A program made the position numbers and the translations under genes. Below the pieces are notes generated by a model that did not search any database, was not told the origin of the DNA, and saw only the letters and a program-made list of their open reading frames with translations. 33,015 nt of DNA from Nodosilinea sp. LEGE 07088 (GTDB lineage Bacteria > Cyanobacteriota > Cyanobacteriia > Phormidesmidales > Phormidesmidaceae). Below are positions 22,669 to 30,625 of this stretch, piece after piece (within the stretch, counting starts at the first letter, position 1; each line of letters starts with the position of its first letter). The stretch covers positions 1-33,015 of the forward strand of contig NZ_JADEWX010000053.1 in assembly GCF_015207395.1 (NCBI RefSeq), in the 5' to 3' direction.

Positions 22669-23556
22669 TCATAGTGCCGGTGCAATTCTTTGAATCATTC
22701 TGATGATTTCATGCACAACGGAGGATGATTCTATGCGCCTCCATGCTAAAGCTAAATTTAAAGTTAGAAAACCATCCTCTAAGGGCCGGTAAACAACGCC
22801 TTTTGCACTTAATGTTTGCACATCTGATAAAATGAAAGTAATACCAACTCCTGCTGCAGTCAAGCCCAATCTGGTTTAAGCCAGTTCGGCTTCTTGTACG
22901 ATTTTGGGCACAAACCCAGCCTGTTCACAGTTTTTAATAAAGTTGGCATACAGTACTGGCGCAAGCGATCGCGGATAAAAAACAAGGGGTTCGTTGGCTA
23001 GAGCGTGAATTGGAATGGATTGTTTTTTGGCCAGCGGATGTGATGCGGGTAAGGCAGCAATGTAGTGTTCTTCAAACAGTGGCTCGATGACAAGCATCGG
23101 TTCTCGAATCGGAAGATAGACAAACCCGACATCGATTTGATGAGTGCGTAGAGCCTCAGCGTGAGTTTCTGTTCCACCGCTACTTAGCAAAAGATTAACC
23201 TGGGGATATTCTTCTCGACAGATTTTTAGAATATTGGGTGCAAGGCAGAATAGGGTTGCCTCAGTGAATCCAATCCTAACCGTGCCAGCATGTCCGTCAG
23301 CAATTTGTCGAGTAATCTGAATACCTTCCTCGATATCGTGCAGAACACGGCGGGCTGTCTCTAAAAAATTTTGTCCGGCTGGAGTGAGCTTGACCCAATG
23401 CTTGGTTCGTTCAAACAGTTGAATCTCCAGGCTGCTCTCCAATGCCTGAATCTGTTTACTCAGGGCAGGTTGGCTTAAGTGCAGTGACTCAGCAGCCCGA
23501 CCAAAATGCAGCTCTTCTGCTACCGCGATGAAATACTGTAATTGGCGAAACTCCAT
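22669..23556 (-). pseudogene. LysR-type regulator with an in-frame stop codon
   Basis: The N-terminal HTH is MEFRQLQYFIAVAEELHFGRAAESLHLSQPALSKQIQALE, followed by a substrate-binding domain. At codon 227 the frame reads EAELA, TAA, TRLGLTAAGVGITFILSD, with no frame change. CAA in place of TAA would restore a normal LysR protein of 295 residues. The C-terminal part ends with GVVYRPLEDGFLTLNLALAWRR, as usual. So the gene has one nonsense mutation; a 226-residue product with intact DNA-binding domain may still be made. It is divergent from the AKR operon (175-bp gap with an inverted repeat) and is its likely regulator. The ISL3 element ends 40 bp after it. Confidence 0.87.
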
Positions 23557-23567
23557 GAGTATTGCTA

Positions 23568-23588
23568 GTAATAACTATGAGTTATTAC
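23568..23588. promoter_or_regulatory. Inverted repeat, likely LysR operator
   Basis: GTAATAAC and GTTATTAC are perfect 8-base arms separated by TATGA, 12 bp upstream of the LysR start codon and within the divergent intergenic region. Location and symmetry fit a binding site for the LysR protein controlling itself and the aldo/keto reductase operon. Confidence 0.6.
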
Positions 23589-23731
23589 GCCATATCTAAC
23601 CTGAAATAGCAACTACCGGTTTAGTGACTACGATTGAAACATAGTGTTATTCACCCAGAAGCCAAGCTGCAAATTCTGTAGTTCGTTGGCGTCAGCTATT
23701 GGTTTTCTGATCTATAGGTAGAGTCGTTCTC

Positions 23732-24877
23732 ATGCAAAAAAACCACACTCACTCATCAAATTCGCAATCATTTTCACGCCGCGCTGTGATCAAAGCTATG
23801 GGTTTGGGTGCTGCGACTACGGCGTTTACATCCCTGGCGTTGGGTAGCGATCGCTCGGCTCAAAGTCAAGTAGAACGCAATCAAACTGTTCAAAACTCGA
23901 CGGGACAGTTTAACTCTACTCAAGCATCGCCAGTAATCACGAAATCCATTCCTCGCACCAATGAAGTTGTACCTGTGATCGGAATGGGAACCTTCCTGAC
24001 ATTTGATGTTTTATCTGACCAACCTCGTAATCATCTTCAGGAGGTGATGAGTCAATTTTGGCAAGGCGGCGGGCGGATGATTGATGTTTCACCGCTATAC
24101 GGGATGTCAGAAATCAATGTCGGTGAATTGGCAGCCGCCCTCAATATCACGGACGATTTGTTCATTGCTAACAAAATCTGGGCAACAGGTGACTATCTGG
24201 GAGATGATAGCCATGCGCTGCGTCAGCTTGAGCAGTCAATGCAGCGATTGTCCCGTGATCGCATCGAGGCTATGCAAGTTCATAGCTTAGTGAATGTAGA
24301 AATGCTCATCCCTCTTCTGCGGGAATGGAAGCAAGACGGCAGAATTCGTTATCTCGGTGTCACTCATCACGATCTGCCGTTATATGCTGCCCCGATCGCT
24401 CAATGGATTGAAAATGGTGAATTAGATTTCGTGCAAGTTCGCTATTCGATCTTTGAACGTGGTGTTGAAGAACGAATCCTGCCAGCAGCGGCTGATCAGG
24501 GAACTGCCGTTCTGGTCAATATGCCGTTTGAAAAAGCGCGCTTGTTTGAGGTTGTTCAGGGGCAACCGCTTCCCGACTTTGCGAGTGAGATTGGCTGCGA
24601 GAATTGGGCACAATTTTTCCTCAAGTATGTGATTTCCCATCCGGCTGTTACTTGCGCCATTCCTGCAACGACAAATCCTGTTCACGTTGCTGAAAACTTA
24701 GGGGCAATGAGAGAGCCACTTCCCGATCAAGAGATGCGTACTCGCATGGTGCAACACATGGAAAGCCTACCTGGCTTTGGCAACCTTGCTCAAATGCCCT
24801 GGTATCCCGGTAAGCAGTTTAGTGGGTTAGTGCGCCTACCCGGTTTGGCTGCGACCCAAAATGCTAGAGGCAACTAA
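23732..24877 (+). CDS. Tat-exported aldo/keto reductase
   Basis: This 381-residue protein has a twin-arginine signal (FSRRAVIKAMGLGAATTAFTSLALG, residues 14-38) and an aldo/keto reductase domain from about residue 75. Seen: catalytic Asp and Tyr in MIDVSPLYGMSE, Lys in LFIANKIW and His in EAMQVHSL, then IRYLGVTHHD and a C-terminal CAIPATTNPVHVAENL. A cofactor-dependent reductase folded in the cytoplasm and exported by Tat to the periplasm or thylakoid lumen is implied. It is first in a likely operon with the dioxygenase-like and ferric-reductase-like genes, opposite the LysR gene. Confidence 0.93.
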   Translation: MQKNHTHSSNSQSFSRRAVIKAMGLGAATTAFTSLALGSDRSAQSQVERNQTVQNSTGQFNSTQASPVITKSIPRTNEVVPVIGMGTFLTFDVLSDQPRNHLQEVMSQFWQGGGRMIDVSPLYGMSEINVGELAAALNITDDLFIANKIWATGDYLGDDSHALRQLEQSMQRLSRDRIEAMQVHSLVNVEMLIPLLREWKQDGRIRYLGVTHHDLPLYAAPIAQWIENGELDFVQVRYSIFERGVEERILPAAADQGTAVLVNMPFEKARLFEVVQGQPLPDFASEIGCENWAQFFLKYVISHPAVTCAIPATTNPVHVAENLGAMREPLPDQEMRTRMVQHMESLPGFGNLAQMPWYPGKQFSGLVRLPGLAATQNARGN

Positions 24878-24991
24878 AAAACGGATCAGGGAGGGTCAGA
24901 AGATTGGAGTTGACCAGTGTTGTTATCTTTCCATCATCTTTTCTCACCAATCTGGAACCAAATAATTCTGAACACAAAGGAGATAACACTC

Positions 24992-25627
24992 ATGAATCGT
25001 AGTCCTGAGCCTAGCGATTGCCAGACAGCGACCCAGTCTAGTCGTCATCCCGACAGTGATCTCAGCGATACTCATCGAATTTCTAAGTCTCAATCAAGTC
25101 GAGCGATGACAATCATTGGACTCGGCTCTTTAGCCACAATTATCGGTGCTGTGTTGTTTACCAGTGAACGTAACGGACCCGGTTCTCAATCCCTCTCAGC
25201 CCCTACTCCTGTCGGCTCAATCTCCGCTGCGTCTGGCTGCGTTGCGACCGAAACAATGCCAGGTGGCGATAATTTCTATGTTCCCAATGCGCCTCTTGTT
25301 GAAAATCTTGGATCAGGTTTAGTTGTTCAAGGGACTGTGCGAGAAGCGGGAACTTGTGAACCTGTAAGCAATGCCCCCATTCAGATTTGGCTGAACACAG
25401 TACGGGGTGGTGAGGGCGATCCCAGTAATCGAGGCAGCGTTTTGACCGATGAAAATGGATTTTATCGGCTGGAGACGTCGCCCGTGGTATCCCAGTTTGG
25501 ACAACCACACGTCCACATTGCTTATGACGATGGAGCCCACCGCTCACTTTTCCTACGCTCAGTAATGGAAAGTGAAGATGTTTCGAGCTTTACTGTTGAT
25601 TTTGTTCTGGAGCCAGTTAATGAATAA
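24992..25627 (+). CDS. Intradiol ring-cleavage dioxygenase-like protein, membrane-anchored
   Basis: This 211-residue protein has one N-terminal membrane segment (about 36-54, MTIIGLGSLATIIGAVLF) and then a dioxygenase-type beta-sandwich. The four expected iron ligands are visible: Tyr in NFYVPNAP, Tyr in NGFYRLET, and the two His in QPHVHIAY. GTVREAGTCEPVSNAPIQIWLN is the family's cofactor-side strand. By family it cleaves aromatic diols with oxygen; the substrate is unknown and it is smaller than catechol dioxygenases. The ATG at 24992 has AAGGAGAT upstream. Its end overlaps the next start by 8 bp (ATGAATAA). Confidence 0.87.
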   Translation: MNRSPEPSDCQTATQSSRHPDSDLSDTHRISKSQSSRAMTIIGLGSLATIIGAVLFTSERNGPGSQSLSAPTPVGSISAASGCVATETMPGGDNFYVPNAPLVENLGSGLVVQGTVREAGTCEPVSNAPIQIWLNTVRGGEGDPSNRGSVLTDENGFYRLETSPVVSQFGQPHVHIAYDDGAHRSLFLRSVMESEDVSSFTVDFVLEPVNE

Positions 25628-26219
25628 ATCCCTTCAACGAAGGCTTGGACAAATAGTGCTTTCTACTCTGGTTCTCCTCCCTACTCTACTAGCGGCATCG
25701 AGTCCATTACAAGTTGGACGAGCACCGCTCTGGGTCTTAGGAACACTGGCGGGTGTGCTGTCTTTGAGCTTATTGGTGGTGCAAGTCCTACTGCCTACAA
25801 AATGGCTCAACATGTTCGTTGGACAGCAGAACCTAGGTTGGCATCGCATCTTGGGCATCAGTGTCACTGGGTTGGTGATTGCACACATTGTTGGGCTGTA
25901 TCTCTATAGTCCCGATGATATTGGAGATGCTTTAATTCTGGCAGCGCCTACCTACTCACGGCTTGGAGTTCTCTCGTTCTGGTGCTTGCTGCTGTCGATG
26001 ATACTGGCTTTTGCCCGACATAAACTACAGTTGGTTTATTCAGATTGGCAAATTCTACACAGTGTCCTAGCAGTGGCGATCGTGGGTACTGCGGTTGCCC
26101 ATGCCATGCTGCTGCAAGGCACATTAGATGGGTTTGCTGAGGGACTACTTTGCGGCAGCGTGATGGTTGCCGTCTCAGCAGCAATCGTCCGATGGTACAT
26201 GGCGTTTTCTCACCGCTGA
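25620..26219 (+). CDS. Ferric-reductase-like transmembrane protein
   Basis: This 199-residue protein has about six hydrophobic segments. Histidines at helix positions (GWHRILG, IAHIVGLY, ILHSVLAV, VAHAMLL) fit a two-heme ferric-reductase-like transmembrane domain, though a flavin domain is absent. It probably passes electrons across the membrane. The start at 25620 overlaps the upstream stop, with GGAG 6 bases before. Together with the exported AKR and the dioxygenase-like protein it suggests a small redox module at the membrane. Confidence 0.85.
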   Translation: MNKSLQRRLGQIVLSTLVLLPTLLAASSPLQVGRAPLWVLGTLAGVLSLSLLVVQVLLPTKWLNMFVGQQNLGWHRILGISVTGLVIAHIVGLYLYSPDDIGDALILAAPTYSRLGVLSFWCLLLSMILAFARHKLQLVYSDWQILHSVLAVAIVGTAVAHAMLLQGTLDGFAEGLLCGSVMVAVSAAIVRWYMAFSHR

Positions 26220-26322
26220 ATAATCTGTCATGTAGATTTTTAGACAGCTTGTAGGCCGACTTACTGTCTCTTGCTAAATAGGCTGTTGACTCTTCCCTTT
26301 AGGCAGACTTTATGCTTGCTAC

Positions 26323-27147
26323 ATGAACCATCAACAGCAAAACCTGCTTCCAATCGGCAGTTTCTCTAGTGCCTCTCGCCTTTCAATCAAGGCATTGCGC
26401 CTCTACGATCAGCTAGGCATTCTCAAACCCAGCTACGTTGATCCCGAATCAAGCTACCGCTATTACCAAGCGAAGCAGTTGCGCGAAGCAAGGTTGATTC
26501 GGATGATGCGCCAAATAGACATGCCGCTAGCAATTATTCGGCAAGTGCTTTCATCTACGCCCATAGAGGCTGAAGCGTTAGTGCACAGCTATTGGCAGGC
26601 ACAAGAAAACCGTATCAGTCAGGGTCGGCTGTTGGTTCCAGGGCTCATATCCTATGTAAAGCAAGAGGTAACGGCTATGACACTTGAGGTCAATGTCAAG
26701 ATAGTTCAACCACAGCGGATTCTCAGCCTCACCGATCGTGTCACGGTTGAGCGGCTTGACGAGCATATCAGCAGCAGCCTGGAAACCTTATATTCATTAG
26801 TCGGCGAGAGAAATTCTGCAACGGGCTCACCGTTTGGGATTTATCACGGCCCCATCAATCACGATGACGACGGACCAATTGAGGTATGCATACCCGTAGA
26901 AGGCCAAACTGCAAAGGTTGAAAATGTTGCTTCACGAGAGCTATCGAGTGGACAGGTTGCCTATGTGATGCTCTATGGAGATCAGTGCCGATTTCCAGCA
27001 ATTTTGGCCGGATACGACGCAGTATTTGACTGGATTCGCCATCACGGTTACGAGATTGCCGACTCACCTCGCGAAATCTGGCATGGTCAGTCTGGAGAGG
27101 ATGACTGCATGGAGGTGGCTTTGCCGTTTCGGAGCGCAGCATCCTGA
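26323..27147 (+). CDS. MerR-family regulator with GyrI-like effector domain
   Basis: This 274-residue regulator has an N-terminal MerR helix-turn-helix (LLPIGSFSSASRLSIKALRLYDQLGILKPSYVDPESSYRYY, residues 8-49), a dimer helix, and a C-terminal GyrI/BmrR-like domain from about residue 120 (VNVKIVQPQRILSLTDRVTVERL, PIEVCIPVEGQ, QVAYVMLYGD). Such regulators sense hydrophobic or cationic compounds. It stands 175 bp before the DGPF gene of the second ECF42-type cluster and may add control to it, or be independent. No operator is obvious. Confidence 0.92.
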   Translation: MNHQQQNLLPIGSFSSASRLSIKALRLYDQLGILKPSYVDPESSYRYYQAKQLREARLIRMMRQIDMPLAIIRQVLSSTPIEAEALVHSYWQAQENRISQGRLLVPGLISYVKQEVTAMTLEVNVKIVQPQRILSLTDRVTVERLDEHISSSLETLYSLVGERNSATGSPFGIYHGPINHDDDGPIEVCIPVEGQTAKVENVASRELSSGQVAYVMLYGDQCRFPAILAGYDAVFDWIRHHGYEIADSPREIWHGQSGEDDCMEVALPFRSAAS

Positions 27148-27219
27148 CAACAGCAAAAGGTGCTCAATCCCTGGCTGACTCTTTTTTTGAATGCTTGTGG
27201 CCTAAAAAATTGAATCGCC

Positions 27220-27248
27220 TGTCGATTTGGAAGTTCTCCATTCGACTA
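27220..27248 (+). promoter_or_regulatory. ECF42-like promoter motif P3 upstream of DGPF gene
   Basis: TGTCGA (27220), 17 bases, CGACTA (27243), with the context CTCCATTCGACTA shared with P2. About 70 bp later the DGPF gene starts, preceded by AACAGGAG. It heads the second cluster of stress-type genes. Confidence 0.72.
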
Positions 27249-27321
27249 GGTAATAGAGCCAGAGATGAGACTCTGTTCACTCTGGCGCTGAGCAAAAATT
27301 CATTCAACAGGAGATTTCACC

Positions 27322-27744
27322 ATGAAAGTTATAGTTCTTGTCAAAGCCACCCCCGAGTCCGAAGCTGGGGGTATGCCGACTAAAGAGATTTTGACCGCAA
27401 TGGGCCAGTACAACGAAGAGCTGGTCAAAGCTGGCGTCATGCTGGCAGGGGAGGGCCTGCATCCCAGCGCCAAAGGAGTACGAGTCCAGTTTTCGGGAAA
27501 GAACCGCACCGTCGTCGATGGCCCCTTCACCGAAACCAAGGAACTAGTCGCGGGCTTCTGGATCTGGCAGGTGGCATCGATGGAGGAAGCCATTACCTGG
27601 ATTAAGCGCAGCCCCTTTCAGGACGGCGAAGTCGAGATTCGACCCGTCTTTGCTGATGAGGCCTTCGGCGAAGCGTTTACCCCCGAACTGAGAGAACAGG
27701 AACACCGTCTTCGGGCTGAGATGGAAAAGCAGCAGAGCGCCTAG
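27322..27744 (+). CDS. YCII-related / DGPF domain protein
   Basis: This 140-residue protein (MKVIVLVKATPESEAGGMPT...) has the DGPF motif in NRTVVDGPFTETKELVAGFWIWQVASMEEAITWIKR and the typical end GEVEIRPVF, plus a helical tail. It is the second DGPF protein in the window. DGPF genes are the classic ECF42 partners and this one has the best placed ECF42-like promoter (P3). The biochemical role is unknown; a small-molecule or peroxide role is only guessed in the literature. ACAGGAG lies upstream of the ATG. Confidence 0.94.
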   Translation: MKVIVLVKATPESEAGGMPTKEILTAMGQYNEELVKAGVMLAGEGLHPSAKGVRVQFSGKNRTVVDGPFTETKELVAGFWIWQVASMEEAITWIKRSPFQDGEVEIRPVFADEAFGEAFTPELREQEHRLRAEMEKQQSA

Positions 27745-27754
27745 CTCGGAGTTG

Positions 27755-27816
27755 AGGAACCCGGTCTCTGTCGGAACTACCAACGCACTCGTCGAGACCT
27801 GAGAGACCGGGTTCCT
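27755..27816. repeat. Inverted repeat AGGAACCCGGTCTCT/AGAGACCGGGTTCCT
   Basis: Two perfect 15-base arms are separated by 32 bases, between the DGPF and VOC genes. GGAACCCGGT-type elements are dispersed repeats in many cyanobacteria. It could act as a mild terminator or an mRNA stabiliser, separating expression of the first gene from the rest. Confidence 0.85.
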
Positions 27817-27850
27817 GGAAATGTAGATATGTATTTTTTGAGGAAAAATC

Positions 27851-28258
27851 ATGGCAACCAAAATCTTCGTCAACCTACCCGTCAAAAACCTCCAGAAGTC
27901 CATAGAGTTTTTCACCCATCTAGGCTTTACCTTTAACCCTCAATTTACTGACGAAACAGCCACCTGCATGATCGTCAGCGACGACATCTTTGTCATGCTG
28001 TTGACCGAGGAAAAGTTCAAGACCTTTACCCCCAACCCCATCTGCGACGCCACCAAAACCACCGAAGTACTGGTGTGCTTGTCCAGAGAAAGTCGTGCTG
28101 CTGTTGATGACATTGTGGTCAAAGCCCTCACCGCAGGCGGCACTACCTACAACGACCCGCAAGATCACGGCTTCATGTATGCTCATGGTTTCCAGGACTT
28201 AGATGGTCACATTTGGGAAGTCATGTTTATGGAACCCGACGCAGTCCCGGAAACATAA
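27851..28258 (+). CDS. VOC superfamily protein
   Basis: This 135-residue protein includes KIFVNLPVKNLQKSIEFFTHLGFTFNPQF, CMIVSDDIFVMLLTEEKFKTFT, then VLVCLSRESRAAVDDIVVKALTAGGTTYNDPQDHGFMYAHGFQDLDGHIWEVMFM. It is a one-domain VOC protein of the glyoxalase/bleomycin-resistance type, with a DGHIWEV end holding the usual Glu ligand. The substrate is unknown. It precedes the class D beta-lactamase by 9 bp, so the two are likely in one transcript. Confidence 0.93.
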   Translation: MATKIFVNLPVKNLQKSIEFFTHLGFTFNPQFTDETATCMIVSDDIFVMLLTEEKFKTFTPNPICDATKTTEVLVCLSRESRAAVDDIVVKALTAGGTTYNDPQDHGFMYAHGFQDLDGHIWEVMFMEPDAVPET

Positions 28259-28267
28259 ATAGATGAA

Positions 28268-29137
28268 ATGATTACCATGAATTACGCCACTTATCGGTTT
28301 AGCACCGTGATTGCCAGTACTCTAATCACATTTTCCATACAGCCTGCGCTTGCCACACATATACCGAAACCTCTTGCTCTGCAAGTCGCTCAGTCATCAG
28401 AAACTGTCCAAGCCGACTTTGCTCAGCATTTTCAAGACCTGGGGGTGGAAGGCTCAATCGTGATCTACGACTTGAGCCAAAACCTCAGCTACCAGCACAA
28501 CACGGAGCGTAATGCCATACCATTCTTGCCGGGTTCAACTTTCAAAATTCTCAACTCGCTGATCTCCCTGGAAACCGGCGTTATCGACAATGACTTATCT
28601 CTTTTGACCTGGGATGGGGTGGAGCGCATTGTTCCCGCCTGGAATCGTGACCTGAATATGCGCACGGCCTTTCCGCTATCTGCCGTTTGGTTTTATCAGG
28701 TGCTGGCTCGTCGAGTTGGGCACGATCGCATGCAGCATTGGGTAACAGAGGCTGGTTACGGCAACCAGGATATCGGCAGTGCTGAAGACATTGATACCTT
28801 CTGGTTAACAGGTGATTTACGCACCACCCCCGAAGAGCAAATTGATTTTCTGCGTCGCCTTTATAACGATGATGTGCCCTTTTCGGAGGATGTCATCGCT
28901 CTGGTTAAAGACATCATGATTGTGGAACAAACCCCTGATTACACCATTCGCGCCAAAACGGGCTGGGTTGGCTTTGGTGAACCCGATCAGGAACAAATTG
29001 GCTGGTATGTAGGCTACGTAGAGCAGGCTGACAATGTTTACTTTTTCGCTACTAATATCGACATTCTCGATGAGGATGATCCAGCCGCCAGGTTAGAGGT
29101 GACCCACCGCTGTTTGGAGACTCTACAACTGCTCTAG
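28268..29137 (+). CDS. Class D (OXA-type) beta-lactamase
   Basis: This 289-residue serine beta-lactamase (or related penicillin-recognising enzyme) has a signal peptide, cleaved after about PALA. All class D motifs are present: S90-T-F-K93 (PGSTFK), S138-A-V (PLSAVWFYQ), Y164-G-N, and K230-T-G-W. By family it hydrolyses penicillin-type antibiotics in the periplasm via a serine acyl enzyme with a carboxylated lysine. Spectrum cannot be read from sequence. An in-frame ATG at 28277 (MNYATYRF) is an equally plausible start; no strong ribosome site separates them. Its position inside an ECF42-type gene cluster is notable. Confidence 0.92.
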   Translation: MITMNYATYRFSTVIASTLITFSIQPALATHIPKPLALQVAQSSETVQADFAQHFQDLGVEGSIVIYDLSQNLSYQHNTERNAIPFLPGSTFKILNSLISLETGVIDNDLSLLTWDGVERIVPAWNRDLNMRTAFPLSAVWFYQVLARRVGHDRMQHWVTEAGYGNQDIGSAEDIDTFWLTGDLRTTPEEQIDFLRRLYNDDVPFSEDVIALVKDIMIVEQTPDYTIRAKTGWVGFGEPDQEQIGWYVGYVEQADNVYFFATNIDILDEDDPAARLEVTHRCLETLQLL

Positions 29138-29163
29138 ATATTGAAAGTTGGGGGAGATATTCC

Positions 29164-29580
29164 ATGAAAACCACCGACATTAGCTGCCTTTGCGGGTCTG
29201 TCAAGGTGCAGCTTCGGGGAGAACCCATAACTCAGTTTTACTGCCACTGCGATGACTGTCAGGCCACCAGTGGCGGAGCCTACATCGGCGTTGCCGTCTA
29301 TCCGACCAATGCTGTTAAGGTCATGCAGGGCGAACTCATAACTTGGACGCTCAAGTCCTTGCCCCGCCAACGCTGTGCCAATTGCGGGACCCACGTTATG
29401 GCTGAAGTCCCCGGCTTAGACCAGTGCGGCATTAAGGCCAATCTGCTGCCAAAAGGAGACTTTAAACCCGATTTTCATCTCCATTGTCGGTATGCCGTTC
29501 TTCCAGTCAACGATGATTTGCCACACTTCGACGATCTGCCTGCTAGCTTTGGCGGCAGCGATGAAACTATCAATTGGTAA
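29164..29580 (+). CDS. GFA family protein
   Basis: This 138-residue GFA-fold protein has zinc-binding cysteines in SCLCGS (C8, C10), CHCDDC (C27, C29, C32) and CANCG (C71, C74). The C-terminal region carries GIKANLLPKGDFKPDFHLHCRYAVLPVNDDLPHF, typical of the family. Activity is unproven for most members. GGGGGAGAT lies ahead of the ATG. It is a paralogue of the gene at 15900 and keeps the same DGPF/VOC/GFA/SnoaL neighbourhood, which suggests the clusters are related. Confidence 0.93.
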   Translation: MKTTDISCLCGSVKVQLRGEPITQFYCHCDDCQATSGGAYIGVAVYPTNAVKVMQGELITWTLKSLPRQRCANCGTHVMAEVPGLDQCGIKANLLPKGDFKPDFHLHCRYAVLPVNDDLPHFDDLPASFGGSDETINW

Positions 29581-29598
29581 TCGACCAAGGAGATATCT

Positions 29599-30009
29599 AT
29601 GGCGGACAACGACACTCAATCGATCCATGAAGCCGCGATTCGAGAATTACTGAAGCAATGGGCCGATGCTACCCGATTTAACAAACAAGACGATGTCCTG
29701 GTGAATCATGCTCCAGATGTCACCATCTTTGACGTTCTACCACCGCTCCAATATGAGAGCGCGGACGCCTACCGCCAAAGCTGGGATGAGTGGCAGCCGA
29801 CAACTGAGGGACCGGGGATTTTTGAAATTCACGATCTCAAAATCACAGCGGGTGATGATGTGGCCTTTGCCTATGGTTTGATTCGGTGTGGTGGTACAAA
29901 ATCAGATGGCAAAACCTTTGAAGACTGGGTGCGGGCGACATTTTGCCTTTGCAATATCGACGGCAAGTGGCGAATCACTCATCAGCACATTTCTATGCCT
30001 ATTCGTTGA
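29599..30009 (+). CDS. SnoaL-like / ketosteroid-isomerase-type protein
   Basis: This 136-residue NTF2-fold protein (MADNDTQSIHEAAIRELLKQ...) contains VTIFDVLPPLQYESADAYRQSW, VAFAYGLIRCGG and WRITHQHISMPI. It is a paralogue of the gene at 16855 (shared TIFDV.PPL and I.HQH.S.P patterns). AAGGAGAT lies 8 bases before the ATG. Its last 30 codons are included in a 231-bp unit repeated three times downstream (29920-30612); only the first copy is part of the gene. Function is unknown. Confidence 0.93.
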   Translation: MADNDTQSIHEAAIRELLKQWADATRFNKQDDVLVNHAPDVTIFDVLPPLQYESADAYRQSWDEWQPTTEGPGIFEIHDLKITAGDDVAFAYGLIRCGGTKSDGKTFEDWVRATFCLCNIDGKWRITHQHISMPIR

Positions 30010-30612
30010 AGGCACCGATTCCGAGATCTACACAGCGAAACTAACTTTGTTACGATGTTTGATTTTCTTAAACGGGTCTTTGCCTATTGTCTGCCTAAGG
30101 CGATACAATACAGATGAACTAGTCAGAACCGTCTTGCCGTTTGCAAACTAGAAGACTGGGTGCGGGCGACATTTTGCCTTTGCAATATCGACGGCAAGTG
30201 GCGAATCACTCATCAGCACATTTCTATGCCTATTCGTTGAAGGCACCGATTCCGAGATCTACACAGCGAAACTAACTTTGTTACGATGTTTGATTTTCTT
30301 AAACGGGTCTTTGCCTATTGTCTGCCTAAGGCGATACAATACAGATGAACTAGTCAGAACCGTCTTGCCGTTTGCAAACTAGAAGACTGGGTGCGGGCGA
30401 CATTTTGCCTTTGCAATATCGACGGCAAGTGGCGAATCACTCATCAGCACATTTCTATGCCTATTCGTTGAAGGCACCGATTCCGAGATCTACACAGCGA
30501 AACTAACTTTGTTACGATGTTTGATTTTCTTAAACGGGTCTTTGCCTATTGTCTGCCTAAGGCGATACAATACAGATGAACTAGTCAGAACCGTCTTGCC
30601 GTTTGCAAACTA
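29920..30612 (+). repeat. Perfect 3 x 231-bp tandem repeat
   Basis: Units start at 29920, 30151 and 30382 (GAAGACTGGGTGCGGG) and end with TTTGCAAACTA at 30150, 30381 and 30612. I saw no difference among the three copies. Each copy holds the last 30 codons of the SnoaL-like gene (including stop) and about 140 bp of downstream sequence with a promoter-like motif. The 616-bp gap before the VOC gene (30010-30625) is filled by these copies; no other gene is seen. Identical copies imply a recent event, or an assembly effect. Confidence 0.97.
30542..30571 (+). promoter_or_regulatory. Promoter-like TTGCCT-N18-TACAAT, present in three copies
   Basis: TTGCCT and TACAAT, 18 bases apart, lie in each 231-bp unit (30080-30109, 30311-30340, 30542-30571). 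The last copy is about 55 bp before the VOC start codon at 30626. It looks like a normal vegetative promoter. Triplication would give three promoters in a row for the VOC-PhnB-DUF1579 genes. Confidence 0.45.
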
Positions 30613-30625
30613 ACCGGAGCAGGCT

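Noticed and set aside
26210-26240. attC-like CCGCTGAATA...GTCATGT after the ferric-reductase-like gene
   Set aside because: The match overlaps coding sequence, and no CAGCGG arm or R'' core lies at the right distance upstream.
29920-30612. CRISPR or transposon interpretation of the 231-bp repeats
   Set aside because: The units abut with no spacers, no terminal inverted repeats and no transposase; a tandem duplication explains them.
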